A stretch of DNA of 6,710 nucleotides from JBDUDR01 sp040002845 (lineage in GTDB: Bacteria > Actinomycetota > Actinomycetes > Propionibacteriales > Nocardioidaceae), in assembly GCA_040002845.1 (NCBI GenBank), contig JBDUDR010000150.1:1-6710 (forward strand), written 5' to 3'. The notes under the pieces are model-generated. The model saw only the letters and a program-made list of their open reading frames with translations, was not told where the DNA came from and made no database searches. Below are positions 1 through 6,610 of this stretch, in pieces. Position 1 is the stretch's first letter. Every line of letters starts with the position of its first letter. The position numbers and the translations under genes were made by a program.

Positions 1-156
1 CCGGGAAGGTACGTCGGAGCGCCCGAGGCTGAGGACGACGACGAGCCGATCCAGGAGAAGATCGAGCGGCTCACGAAGGAGCTGTTCGAGCAGTTCGATG
101 AGTCAGCCCACCTCATGGCGAAGGTCAAGTCCATGCTTGGGAGATTCAATGTCTGA
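1..156 (+). CDS. hsdM: Type I restriction-modification methyltransferase subunit HsdM, C-terminal end (5' part outside window)
   Basis: Frame 1 is open from the first base and ends at the TGA at 154-156, giving the last 51 residues of a longer protein. It begins PGRYVGAPEAEDDDEP and continues into a charged helix with EKIERLTKELFEQFDES. This pattern (PGRYVG, acidic stretch, then E-K-x-x-R-L-T-x-E-L and a helical tail) is the usual C-terminus of Type I HsdM proteins, where the tail helps contact the specificity subunit. HsdM transfers a methyl group from S-adenosylmethionine to adenine in the target sequence and is also needed for restriction. The catalytic domain (NPPF-type motif) lies upstream and cannot be seen, so activity cannot be judged. 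The stop overlaps the hsdS start by 8 bases, which supports one operon. Confidence 0.92.
   Translation, partial: PGRYVGAPEAEDDDEPIQEKIERLTKELFEQFDESAHLMAKVKSMLGRFNV
139..144 (+). promoter_or_regulatory. Ribosome binding site deciding the hsdS start
   Basis: GGGAGA lies 4 bases before the ATG at 149, inside the end of hsdM. It supports 149 as the hsdS start, rather than the ATG at 98, which would add 17 residues unlike HsdS and overlap hsdM by 59 bases. The spacing is a little short, so translation may also depend on coupling to hsdM. Confidence 0.55.
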
Positions 157-1333
157 CTACATTCGGCTTGGGGAATTGGTGACTCTTCAACGAGGCACCA
201 CGTACAAGGGTGCACAACTCGGCGAGCCGGGTCCAGTTCTCCTCGGCCTTGGAGCTATTCAGCGGAATGGAGGCTTTCGGGCTGACAACCTGAAGACGTA
301 CGGCGGTGACAGCCCGGCCAAACTTATCCTCGGCCCTGGCGACTTGTTTTTATCGCTCAAGGACGTAGCACACGCGGCCGACCTGTTGGGCGCTTTGGCT
401 CGGGTGCCAAGGCACGTGGCTGCGGGAAGGTTGACTCAGGACACTGTCCGTCTGGACCTAACATCGGATCGAGTTTCATCCGAGTATCTGTATTGGTCGC
501 TGCGAACGCCTGACTACAGGGAGTACTGCCGATCCCACGCCACAGGAACTACAAACCTGGGCCTGAGTCGCGAGGATTTCTTCGCGTACCGAATCCCGGC
601 CCCAAGTCTTGAGCGTGTCCACATGGTTCAGCTGTTGGGGGCGCTCGACGACAAGATCGCCGCCAACAGCAAACGAACGGAAACGATCGATCTGTACCTC
701 GCTGCCGTGTTCGGCGAGATCCGCTCCAGATGTGAGCAACAAGGTTTCCTGCGTGACGTAGCTGATATCAACGGTGACTCCGTGAAGCCGGTCGCGGGTG
801 GCACTCTCAGATACATCGACATCGCGTCAGTCGGTGTGGGTGACTACGAGTACCCCGACGTTATCGCATGGGAGGAGGCACCGAGTCGCGCGCGGCGCGG
901 GGTGCGAAAAGGGGACACGATATGGTCGACCGTGCGGCCGAACCGCAGGTCGCACGCACTCAACTTGTCGGCGGATCCGCTGCTCGTGGCGTCGACAGGC
1001 TTAGCGGTTCTCTCTCCGAGAGAAGTTGGATTCGCCTACCTATACGAGGTCACCAAGTGTCCCGCATTCACCACGTATCTGGAGCGTGCCGCTGAAGGCA
1101 GCGCCTATCCGGCAGTCAGGGCCGACCGCTTCGGTGACGCCTTGATCCCGATATTTCCACATGCCGAGCACGATGGGTTTGAGGCGACGGCTGCACCGAT
1201 GCGAGAACTCGCTCATTCGCTTGAAGTCGAGAACCGCACACTCTCGGCGACTCGCGATGCGCTGTTGCCGCAGTTGATGTCGGGGAAGATCAGGGTCAAG
1301 GACGCGGAGAAGACTTTCGGGGAAGTGCTTTAG
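149..1333 (+). CDS. hsdS: Type I restriction-modification specificity subunit HsdS
   Basis: This 394-residue protein is the DNA-recognition subunit. It sets the bipartite target for both methylation and cleavage and binds two HsdM. The start at 149 gives MSDYIRLGELVTLQRG, a typical HsdS opening. The first target recognition domain spans about residues 1-155 and ends with TTNLGLSREDFFAYRIPAP. The central conserved helix follows at 155-190 (LLGALDDKIAANSKR, a near-invariant HsdS motif). The second recognition domain is about 200-345 and ends with GSAYPAVRADRF and IPIFP. The C-terminal conserved helix at 350-385 carries ATRDALLPQLMSGKI. Length and the two-fold layout match a complete HsdS. It overlaps hsdM by 8 bases and abuts hsdR. 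Parts of the gene are lower in G+C than hsdR (50 % in 1021-1080, 73 % in 1381-1440 by hand count), which fits exchange of recognition domains. The target sequence cannot be read from the protein. Confidence 0.95.
   Translation: MSDYIRLGELVTLQRGTTYKGAQLGEPGPVLLGLGAIQRNGGFRADNLKTYGGDSPAKLILGPGDLFLSLKDVAHAADLLGALARVPRHVAAGRLTQDTVRLDLTSDRVSSEYLYWSLRTPDYREYCRSHATGTTNLGLSREDFFAYRIPAPSLERVHMVQLLGALDDKIAANSKRTETIDLYLAAVFGEIRSRCEQQGFLRDVADINGDSVKPVAGGTLRYIDIASVGVGDYEYPDVIAWEEAPSRARRGVRKGDTIWSTVRPNRRSHALNLSADPLLVASTGLAVLSPREVGFAYLYEVTKCPAFTTYLERAAEGSAYPAVRADRFGDALIPIFPHAEHDGFEATAAPMRELAHSLEVENRTLSATRDALLPQLMSGKIRVKDAEKTFGEVL
1319..1325 (+). promoter_or_regulatory. Ribosome binding site of hsdR
   Basis: GGGGAAG ends 8 bases before the ATG at 1334, within the last codons of hsdS. 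The spacing is near ideal and favours 1334 over the in-frame ATG at 1349 as the hsdR start. The TAG of hsdS directly touches this ATG (TAGATG). Confidence 0.6.
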
Positions 1334-4300
1334 ATGCCCGCGCAGGTGATGGGATTCAGCGAGGAGCAGTGGGAGCACCTTGCGCTCGACACGCTGGCCG
1401 AGCTCGGCTGGCCGTGGGTCGAGGGTGCCAAGATCGCCCCCGGCAGTGGGGAGCGGGAGTCGTGGGACGAGCTGGTGATCCCGTCGCGTCTCATCGAGGC
1501 GATGCGGACGCTGAACCCGACGGTGCCGGTTCATTACCTCCAGCAGGCGATGGCCGAGATCCTCGCGCCGAGGTCGCAGGACGCGATCACCGAGAACCAT
1601 CGTCTGCACAGCTATCTCGTCGAGGGATTCCGGGGCGTCACGTACATCGACGCTGACGGTTCCGAGGTAACCCCGACCATCCGGCTAGTCAGCACCGATC
1701 CGGACGCCAACGACTGGCTCGCGGTGAATCAGGTGACGATCGTGCAGGGCGACTTCAGGCGTCGCTTCGACATCGTGCTCTACTGCAACGGTCTGCCGGT
1801 CAGCATCATCGAGCTGAAGAAGGCCGGCAGCGAACACGCCGACGTCGCGGCAGCCCACGCACAGCTGCAGACCTACCTGCGCGAGTTCCCGATGGCGTTC
1901 CGGTTCGTGCTGTGCACCGTCGCCTCCGACGGCATCATCGCGAAGTACGGCAGCCAGTTCACGCCGCTGAACCACTTCTCGCCGTGGAACGTCGACGACG
2001 ACGGGAAGCCGGTAGACCTCGGAAGCCAGATCGACGAGGCGCCGTACGCCACCTCCCTTGAGGTCGCGCTGTTCGGGCTGTTCAACCAGCTCCGGTTCCT
2101 TCAGATCCTGCGCAGCTTCACCGCCTTCGACGAAGGTGCCGACGGACTGGTCAAGCGAATCGCCAAGCCCCACCAGTACTTCGCCGTCACGAACGCGGTG
2201 GGCAGCACCGTCGACGCGGTCGAGAGCCACGGCAAGGCCGGCGTCGTCTGGCACACCCAGGGCTCGGGCAAATCAATGGAGATGGAGCTCTACGCCAACC
2301 TGGTGATCCGGCAACCGAAGCTGCTGAACCCGACGATCGTCGTGATCACGGACCGCACAGAGCTTGATGGACAGCTCTACGAGACATTCGCCCGCAGCCT
2401 GTTGCTCCCCGATAAGCCCAAGCAGATTCGAAGGCGCTCCGAGTTGCGGGACGAGCTCAGCAACCGGACCACGGGCGGCATCTACTTCACGACGCTGCAG
2501 AAGTTCGGGCGCAGCAGGGACGAGAGGGATGCAGGTGCTGATCATCCACTGTTGTCGGACCGGCGCAACATCATCGTCGTGGTCGACGAGGCGCACCGGA
2601 GTCACTACGACGACCTCGACGGTTACGCCCGGCATCTCAAGGACGCGTTGCCGCACGCAACCCTCATCGCCTTCACTGGCACGCCCATCTCATTCCAGGA
2701 CCGCAACACGCGCGAGGTGTTCGGCGACTACATCGACATCTACGACCTCACCCGTGCTGTCGAGGACGGCGCCACGGTACCTGTCTACTTCGAGCCACGG
2801 CTCATCAAGGTGGGGCTCGCCACCGATGTCAAAGAGGAAGACCTCGACGCTGCTGCCGACGAGGCCACGGTCGGACTCGACGATACCGAGCGGGCCAGGA
2901 TCGAGCAGAGTGTCGCCGTCGTCAACGCGGTCTATGGCGCGCCCGCACGTCTCGAGGCACTGGCTGAGGACATCGTCAGCCAATGGGAGAACCGCCGGCT
3001 CAAGATGCGCAAGTTCATCGAAGCCCCGGGCAAGGCGATGATCGTGTGCGCCACTCGCGAGATCTGCGCCAACCTCTACTCCGCGATCGTCGCCTTGAGA
3101 CCTGACTGGCATTCCGACGACCTGCACCAGGGACGTATCAAGGTCGTCTACTCGGGCACCGCATCCGATGTCGCGCCGGTCGCCGAACACGTGCGACGTG
3201 ACTCGGCGAACGCGACGATAAAGAAGCGGCTGAAGGACGTCGACGATGAGCTTGAGATGGTGATCGTCAAGGACATGATGCTGACCGGCTATGACTCCCC
3301 GCCACTGCACACCCTCTACCTCGATCGTCCGATCAAGGGTGCCCTGTTGATGCAAACTCTGGCTCGGGTGAACCGCACTTTCCGCGGCAAGGAAGACGGG
3401 CTGCTGGTGGCGTACGCACCTTTGGCGGACAACCTGCGGAAGGCCCTTGCTGAGTACACCGAAAAGGACCAGCAGAACAAGCCGATCGGTCGCAGCGTTG
3501 ACGAGGCGGCTGCCCTCACCGAGAGCCTCGCCGCTGCTATCCGTGAGCTCGTCGCTGGGCACAACTGGAAGGCGAAGCTGAAAGGGGGACCCAAGGACTA
3601 CCTGTTCGCCATCACCTCGACCGTGAACTTCCTTCGCAGCCCAGCCACGCCGGGCAACGATGTCGGCGCAGAAGAGCAGACCTTGGCCGGGCGTTACCGC
3701 CAGCTCTCGGGACAACTCGCTCGGGCGTGGGCGCTGTGCTCGGGACGGCAGACGCTGACTCACCTCGAGCCGGAAGTCAGGTTCTACGAAGAGGTTCGGG
3801 TCTGGATGGCCAAGTTCGACGCCGAGGAACGGCAGTCGCGAGGCGAACCGATCCCCGAGGAAATCCAGCGTCTGCTTGGTGAGCTCATCGCCGACTCGAC
3901 CGCGTCGGGCGAGGTGCTCGACATCTATGACGCGGCCGGAATGCCTAAACCCACCTTGCGGGACCTCAACCCCGACTTTGTGGCGAAGACGCAGCAGGCC
4001 GTGAACCCTCACTTGGCGATCGAGGCGCTCCGCAAGCTGCTGAACGACGAGTCAACCAAGGCCACACGCAACAACATGGTCCGCCAGCGCGCCTTTTCCG
4101 GGCGGATCACGGAGCTGATGAACAAGTACACCAACCAGCAGCTCACCTCTGCAGAGGTCATCGCGGAACTGGTTGAGCTTGCGAAGGAGGTCGCCGCTGA
4201 GGCCAACCGAGGCGCACACTTCACACCGCCACTGAACGAGGACGAGCTCGCGTTCTACGACGCCGTAGCTCTGAACGAATCGGCCGTCGAGGAGCAGGGC

Positions 4301-4537
4301 GAAAGTGTTCTGGCCGACATCGCTCGAGAACTCGTGGCGGTGATGCGTCGCGACGTCCGGACGGACTGGACCGTGCGCGACGACGTCCGGGCCAAGCTCC
4401 GGTCTTCCATCAAGCGACTGCTCGTCAGGCATGGCTACCCACCAGATAAACAACCAGCTGCGATCAAGACCGTGATGGAACAGATGGAGTCGATGGCCCC
4501 GCGCTACGCCGCCGAACGCCGGGAGAATCAATCATGA
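1334..4537 (+). CDS. hsdR: Type I restriction endonuclease subunit HsdR (nuclease plus DNA translocase)
   Basis: This 1067-residue protein is the motor and nuclease of the complex. It uses ATP to pull DNA towards the bound enzyme and cuts at a distance when the site is unmethylated. The N-terminal PD-(D/E)xK nuclease is complete: D146 in RRFDIVLY, E160-L-K162 in IIELKKAG, and the QxxxY element Q177-Y181. The superfamily 2 helicase core follows: Walker A HTQGSGKS (307-314), motif Ia VITDRTELD (337-345), DEAH box at 418-421, motif III FTGTP (447-451), a motif IV-like segment around 567-582, motif V MLTGYDSPPL (649-658) and motif VI QTLARVNRTF (674-683). The region after about 700 is the helical C-terminal part that docks on the methylase core. 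Length is close to EcoR124I-type HsdR (about 1040). All key residues I can name are present and the frame is unbroken, so it looks functional. It is the last gene of the operon and converges on the DUF5667 gene. Confidence 0.97.
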   Translation: MPAQVMGFSEEQWEHLALDTLAELGWPWVEGAKIAPGSGERESWDELVIPSRLIEAMRTLNPTVPVHYLQQAMAEILAPRSQDAITENHRLHSYLVEGFRGVTYIDADGSEVTPTIRLVSTDPDANDWLAVNQVTIVQGDFRRRFDIVLYCNGLPVSIIELKKAGSEHADVAAAHAQLQTYLREFPMAFRFVLCTVASDGIIAKYGSQFTPLNHFSPWNVDDDGKPVDLGSQIDEAPYATSLEVALFGLFNQLRFLQILRSFTAFDEGADGLVKRIAKPHQYFAVTNAVGSTVDAVESHGKAGVVWHTQGSGKSMEMELYANLVIRQPKLLNPTIVVITDRTELDGQLYETFARSLLLPDKPKQIRRRSELRDELSNRTTGGIYFTTLQKFGRSRDERDAGADHPLLSDRRNIIVVVDEAHRSHYDDLDGYARHLKDALPHATLIAFTGTPISFQDRNTREVFGDYIDIYDLTRAVEDGATVPVYFEPRLIKVGLATDVKEEDLDAAADEATVGLDDTERARIEQSVAVVNAVYGAPARLEALAEDIVSQWENRRLKMRKFIEAPGKAMIVCATREICANLYSAIVALRPDWHSDDLHQGRIKVVYSGTASDVAPVAEHVRRDSANATIKKRLKDVDDELEMVIVKDMMLTGYDSPPLHTLYLDRPIKGALLMQTLARVNRTFRGKEDGLLVAYAPLADNLRKALAEYTEKDQQNKPIGRSVDEAAALTESLAAAIRELVAGHNWKAKLKGGPKDYLFAITSTVNFLRSPATPGNDVGAEEQTLAGRYRQLSGQLARAWALCSGRQTLTHLEPEVRFYEEVRVWMAKFDAEERQSRGEPIPEEIQRLLGELIADSTASGEVLDIYDAAGMPKPTLRDLNPDFVAKTQQAVNPHLAIEALRKLLNDESTKATRNNMVRQRAFSGRITELMNKYTNQQLTSAEVIAELVELAKEVAAEANRGAHFTPPLNEDELAFYDAVALNESAVEEQGESVLADIARELVAVMRRDVRTDWTVRDDVRAKLRSSIKRLLVRHGYPPDKQPAAIKTVMEQMESMAPRYAAERRENQS

Positions 4538-4551
4538 GACAGACCGCTAAT
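4538..4551. other. Convergent junction of 14 bases without a terminator
   Basis: The hsdR stop (TGA, 4535-4537) and the stop of the oppositely transcribed DUF5667 gene (4552-4554) are separated by only 14 bases. No G+C-rich stem with a U tract fits here, and I see none just past either stop. Each transcript probably runs into the other gene as antisense RNA, or ends by a Rho-dependent route. Confidence 0.7.
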
Positions 4552-5685
4552 TCAGAGCAGCGGGATCGGGATGACAATGGTCTCCAGGTCCTCCGGCAGC
4601 GTGGTGGTGATCGGCGTCAGCACACCGCCGGGCAGGGAAACCGTCCCATCCAACGTCTGACTGGACTCGACCGAGGTCGGAGAGGTTGGCTCGCTGGTGG
4701 TTTCTCCCGTGCTGTCACCACTGGGGGTGGTGCCGCTGGTCGTCGGCACGGTGGTGGGCACCTCCGTCACTGACGGGCCGCCTGGCAGGGTAACGGTGTG
4801 AGACCCTCCGGCACCGGTGCTCGGCAAATCTGACAGCTCGACACTGGAGACGTCGGTCAGGAAGGGGCCCGCCGACAGCGGTTGACCCGGCACCGATACG
4901 AGGGGCAACGCGCCACCACAGGTCGCACAGATCCGCACGGCTAGCGCGTCCAGAGATCCGACGGTCGTCGCCGCCTGTGTGAAGGACGTGCGCAGCTCGG
5001 CGGGCATCGCCGGCGCGAGATGTGTCAGTTGCGTCGCCGACTGCGTTGTAAAGACTCGGATCCGGCCGATGTCGTGGGTATCGCGATCGCTGGCAAACGC
5101 CAATATTAGCCTGCTGCCGCCGTCCGTGGTCTGGCTGCCGAAGTCGCTCAATGCCTGGTTCAGCTCAGCGATCTGCTCGTCGTTGGGAGTCGGGTCCTCA
5201 GCGGTCAGCGCCTCCACCTCGTCGAGGCGGGTGGCCGCCTGTTGCAGCAGCTCGCTGCCCTTGCCGGAGTCACCCCTGGCCAGGTGGAACTGGACGTTCT
5301 CGATGGACCTCTTGACCGGGTAGAGCAGGTCTCCCGGCAGAGCCTGCTGGCTGACAGCGGCCGTGCCGGTGCCCGCGCCGACGATGACGAGCGTGGAGGC
5401 CGCGATGGCCAAACCGCGTTGCTGCCGCGGCGTCCGCCCTCGGATCGGGGGGAGATCGCCGTCCCCGGCCTGGTCTGGTTCCGCAGAGAGTAGAACGGCG
5501 GCCGTCAGCAGCTGGCTTCGCAGTTCCGAGACGAACGCTGGGTCCGGCTCGACGGGCGGGATCTCGCGCAGCAGCGTCACGACCTGAAGTGGAGATTCCA
5601 ACTCAGACGCCGCCTTTCTGGTCCCCGTTTCGACGGCGCGGGCAAACTCGCGTGCCTGCCTGCGGCGAGCCGATAGCCAGATCAT
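4552..5685 (-). CDS. rsbN: DUF5667-domain membrane protein, probable RsbN-type anti-sigma factor
   Basis: This 377-residue protein probably holds the neighbouring sigma factor inactive at the membrane. Residues 1-90 are a cytoplasmic domain starting MIWLSARRRQAREFARAVE, with LLREIPPVEPDPAFVSELRSQ at 38-58; this resembles the N-terminus of Streptomyces RsbN as I remember it. It has no Cys or His, so it is not a zinc anti-sigma domain. One membrane segment lies at about 91-112 (GLAIAASTLVIVGAG). Outside follows the DUF5667 signature ALPGDLLYPVKRSIENVQ (115-132) and a helical stretch to about 200. The only two cysteines form a CxxC at 253-256. A Ser/Thr/Pro-rich, probably disordered tail covers 285-345. 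The ATG at 5685 is the only start between the sigma stop and the conserved N-terminus. The gene follows the sigma gene by 103 bases and has its own likely promoter. The DUF5667 assignment is strong; the anti-sigma role is inferred from context and resemblance. Confidence 0.8.
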   Translation of the reverse strand: MIWLSARRRQAREFARAVETGTRKAASELESPLQVVTLLREIPPVEPDPAFVSELRSQLLTAAVLLSAEPDQAGDGDLPPIRGRTPRQQRGLAIAASTLVIVGAGTGTAAVSQQALPGDLLYPVKRSIENVQFHLARGDSGKGSELLQQAATRLDEVEALTAEDPTPNDEQIAELNQALSDFGSQTTDGGSRLILAFASDRDTHDIGRIRVFTTQSATQLTHLAPAMPAELRTSFTQAATTVGSLDALAVRICATCGGALPLVSVPGQPLSAGPFLTDVSSVELSDLPSTGAGGSHTVTLPGGPSVTEVPTTVPTTSGTTPSGDSTGETTSEPTSPTSVESSQTLDGTVSLPGGVLTPITTTLPEDLETIVIPIPLL

Positions 5686-5686
5686 C

Positions 5687-5697
5687 GGGTCCCACCC
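5687..5697 (-). promoter_or_regulatory. Ribosome binding site of the anti-sigma gene, inside a small inverted repeat
   Basis: On the minus strand GGGTGGGACCC precedes the ATG at 5685. GGGTGGG (5691-5697) is the best ribosome binding sequence, 5 bases from the start, but its GGGT can pair with the following ACCC around a GGG loop. It is a weak site that might be partly closed in the mRNA. Confidence 0.4.
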
Positions 5698-5728
5698 AGG
5701 CGACGGTGAGCTGGAGCCGTCTGATGCA

Positions 5729-5756
5729 CCAACGAAGGGCCCGGCTCGCAGGTTAC
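5729..5756 (-). promoter_or_regulatory. Predicted ECF-type (BldN-like) promoter of the anti-sigma gene
   Basis: On the minus strand GTAACC (5756-5751) and CGTTGG (5734-5729) are separated by exactly 16 bases, the spacing usual for ECF sigma factors. The -10 core CGTT and a -35 with AAC are ECF hallmarks, and BldN promoters are, from memory, of the GTAAC / CGTT kind. Transcription would begin near 5722, leaving a leader of about 37 bases before the ATG at 5685. It would let the sigma factor activate its own inhibitor. This is a sequence match by eye. Confidence 0.55.
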
Positions 5757-5779
5757 GGACCGTGACGAGGCGGGCGTGG

Positions 5780-5793
5780 GATGACGCGTCATC
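5780..5793. repeat. 14-base perfect palindrome over the sigma stop codon
   Basis: GATGACGCGTCATC reads the same on both strands. It covers the TGA stop of the sigma gene (5789-5791) and lies about 24 bases upstream of the predicted -35 box of the anti-sigma promoter, where a dimeric regulator could sit. It lacks a U tract and a loop, so it is not a typical terminator. It could also be chance. Confidence 0.5.
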
Positions 5794-6595
5794 GCAGGCC
5801 GTCCGGCAGCAGTTTGGCTAGGTTTCGGGTGGCGCGCAGCTGGAGCTGCTTGATGGCTCCCTCGGAACGGTTGAGTGCCTTTGCGGTCTGCGCGATGGAC
5901 AGTCCCTGCAGGAACCGCATCACCAGGCAGTCCTGTTGTTCAGGGGACAGCTTTCGCAGGCTCTTGAGCAGGATCTCGTTGGTGGATCGGGTGATCACAT
6001 CGTCTTCGGGGCCTTCGGTGGCCGAGTCGTGGTTGGTGATCTGGTCGGTGGTCACCTCGAGGCGTTGGCGTCCCGACTTGTAGTGGTCCATGGCCAGGTT
6101 GCGGGCGATGGTGGTGAGCCAGGCACCGAAGTCCTTGCCCTGCCAGTTGAACGAATCCAGGCTCCGCAGGGCCCGAAAAAACGCTTCGCTGGTCAGATCC
6201 TCGGCGAGAGTGACGCTCCCGACCCGGTAGTAAAGATAGCGATAGACCTGACCGACGTAGTGCTCGTACAGCTGGCCGAACGCATCGGAGTCCCCGGCCT
6301 TGGCCAGGTCCACCAACTCGACGATCCGAGAGTCGAGCCCGGCCTGTTGTCCGGTGCCGATCCGCGCACTGCCGCCGTGCGGACTCGTACCGATGTTGCG
6401 ACCGTGGGCTGGCTGCGGGCCGGACGGTGACGAGATGTCGCCAGCCGAGCTCGCGGCCCAGGCAGGACCTGGATCGCCGCCACCGACCGCGGTCGCGAGG
6501 AGGTCGTCGCGGCTCTCCATGGGTGCCATGGCGAGTAACACAGCGCGACGTAATGCATACAGACCGTAATAACCGCGGTCTGCCGACATCGGCAT
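5789..6595 (-). CDS. bldN: BldN-like sigma-70 family (ECF-type) RNA polymerase sigma factor
   Basis: This 268-residue protein directs RNA polymerase to a small set of promoters. Region 2 spans about 104-174 (AFGQLYEHYVGQVYRYLYYR, AEDLTSEAFFRAL, FGAWLTTIARNLAMDHYKS) and region 4 about 207-262, with LSPEQQDCLVMRFLQGLS and the helix-turn-helix around 232-252 (EGAIKQLQLRATRNLAKLLP at its end). WQGKDFGAWL, RLEVTT and EGAIK-LQ-RA match Streptomyces BldN closely, as I recall it. An extension of about 88 residues precedes region 2; it opens GYYGLYALRRAVL and becomes Gly/Pro/Ser-rich. BldN is made as a proprotein with a similar extension that is removed. The ATG at 6595 was chosen because a strong GGAGG lies 7 bases upstream; the frame is open to an ATG at 6691, but that would add 32 Arg/Trp-rich residues without a clear ribosome binding site. 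The next gene encodes its likely anti-sigma factor. An orthologue versus a paralogue of BldN cannot be separated here. Confidence 0.88.
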   Translation of the reverse strand: MPMSADRGYYGLYALRRAVLLAMAPMESRDDLLATAVGGGDPGPAWAASSAGDISSPSGPQPAHGRNIGTSPHGGSARIGTGQQAGLDSRIVELVDLAKAGDSDAFGQLYEHYVGQVYRYLYYRVGSVTLAEDLTSEAFFRALRSLDSFNWQGKDFGAWLTTIARNLAMDHYKSGRQRLEVTTDQITNHDSATEGPEDDVITRSTNEILLKSLRKLSPEQQDCLVMRFLQGLSIAQTAKALNRSEGAIKQLQLRATRNLAKLLPDGLR

Positions 6596-6597
6596 CG

Positions 6598-6609
6598 CCC
6601 TCCCTCCCC
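6598..6609 (-). promoter_or_regulatory. Strong purine-rich ribosome binding site of the sigma gene
   Basis: On the minus strand GGGGAGGGAGGG ends 2 bases before the ATG at 6595; its first GGAGG is spaced 7 bases from that ATG. This fixes 6595 rather than 6691 or the ATG at 6589 as the most likely start. Confidence 0.7.
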
Positions 6610-6610
6610 G

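Noticed and set aside
98..148. Upstream ATG that would lengthen HsdS by 17 residues
   Set aside because: It lies deep in hsdM, its extra residues do not resemble HsdS, and the ATG at 149 gives the canonical N-terminus with a nearby GGGAGA.
1008..1024. Inverted repeat TTCTCTC / GAGAGAA with a 3-base gap inside hsdS
   Set aside because: It lies within the second recognition domain, has no U tract, and is easily explained by coding sequence for VLSPRE.
149..1333. Phase-variable specificity gene
   Set aside because: There is no second hsdS, no recombinase and no long inverted repeat or simple-sequence tract in the window.
2690..4012. 440-codon open frame on the minus strand inside hsdR
   Set aside because: It is antisense to hsdR, which has every helicase motif in order. 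Long antisense frames are common in high-G+C genes, and the translation resembles no known family.
4351..4390. Ten-base direct repeat CGACGTCCGG, 30 bases apart, near the end of hsdR
   Set aside because: Both copies encode Asp-Val-Arg in a normal HsdR C-terminal helix, and two copies do not make an array.
5936..6430. 164-codon plus-strand frame opposite the sigma gene
   Set aside because: It is a shadow of the sigma factor frame; the minus-strand product has clear region 2 and region 4.
6484..6579. ACCGCGGTC twice in the sigma N-terminal coding region, one copy within a 12-base palindrome
   Set aside because: Short G+C palindromes are frequent in this composition, and both copies are coding without a spacing pattern.
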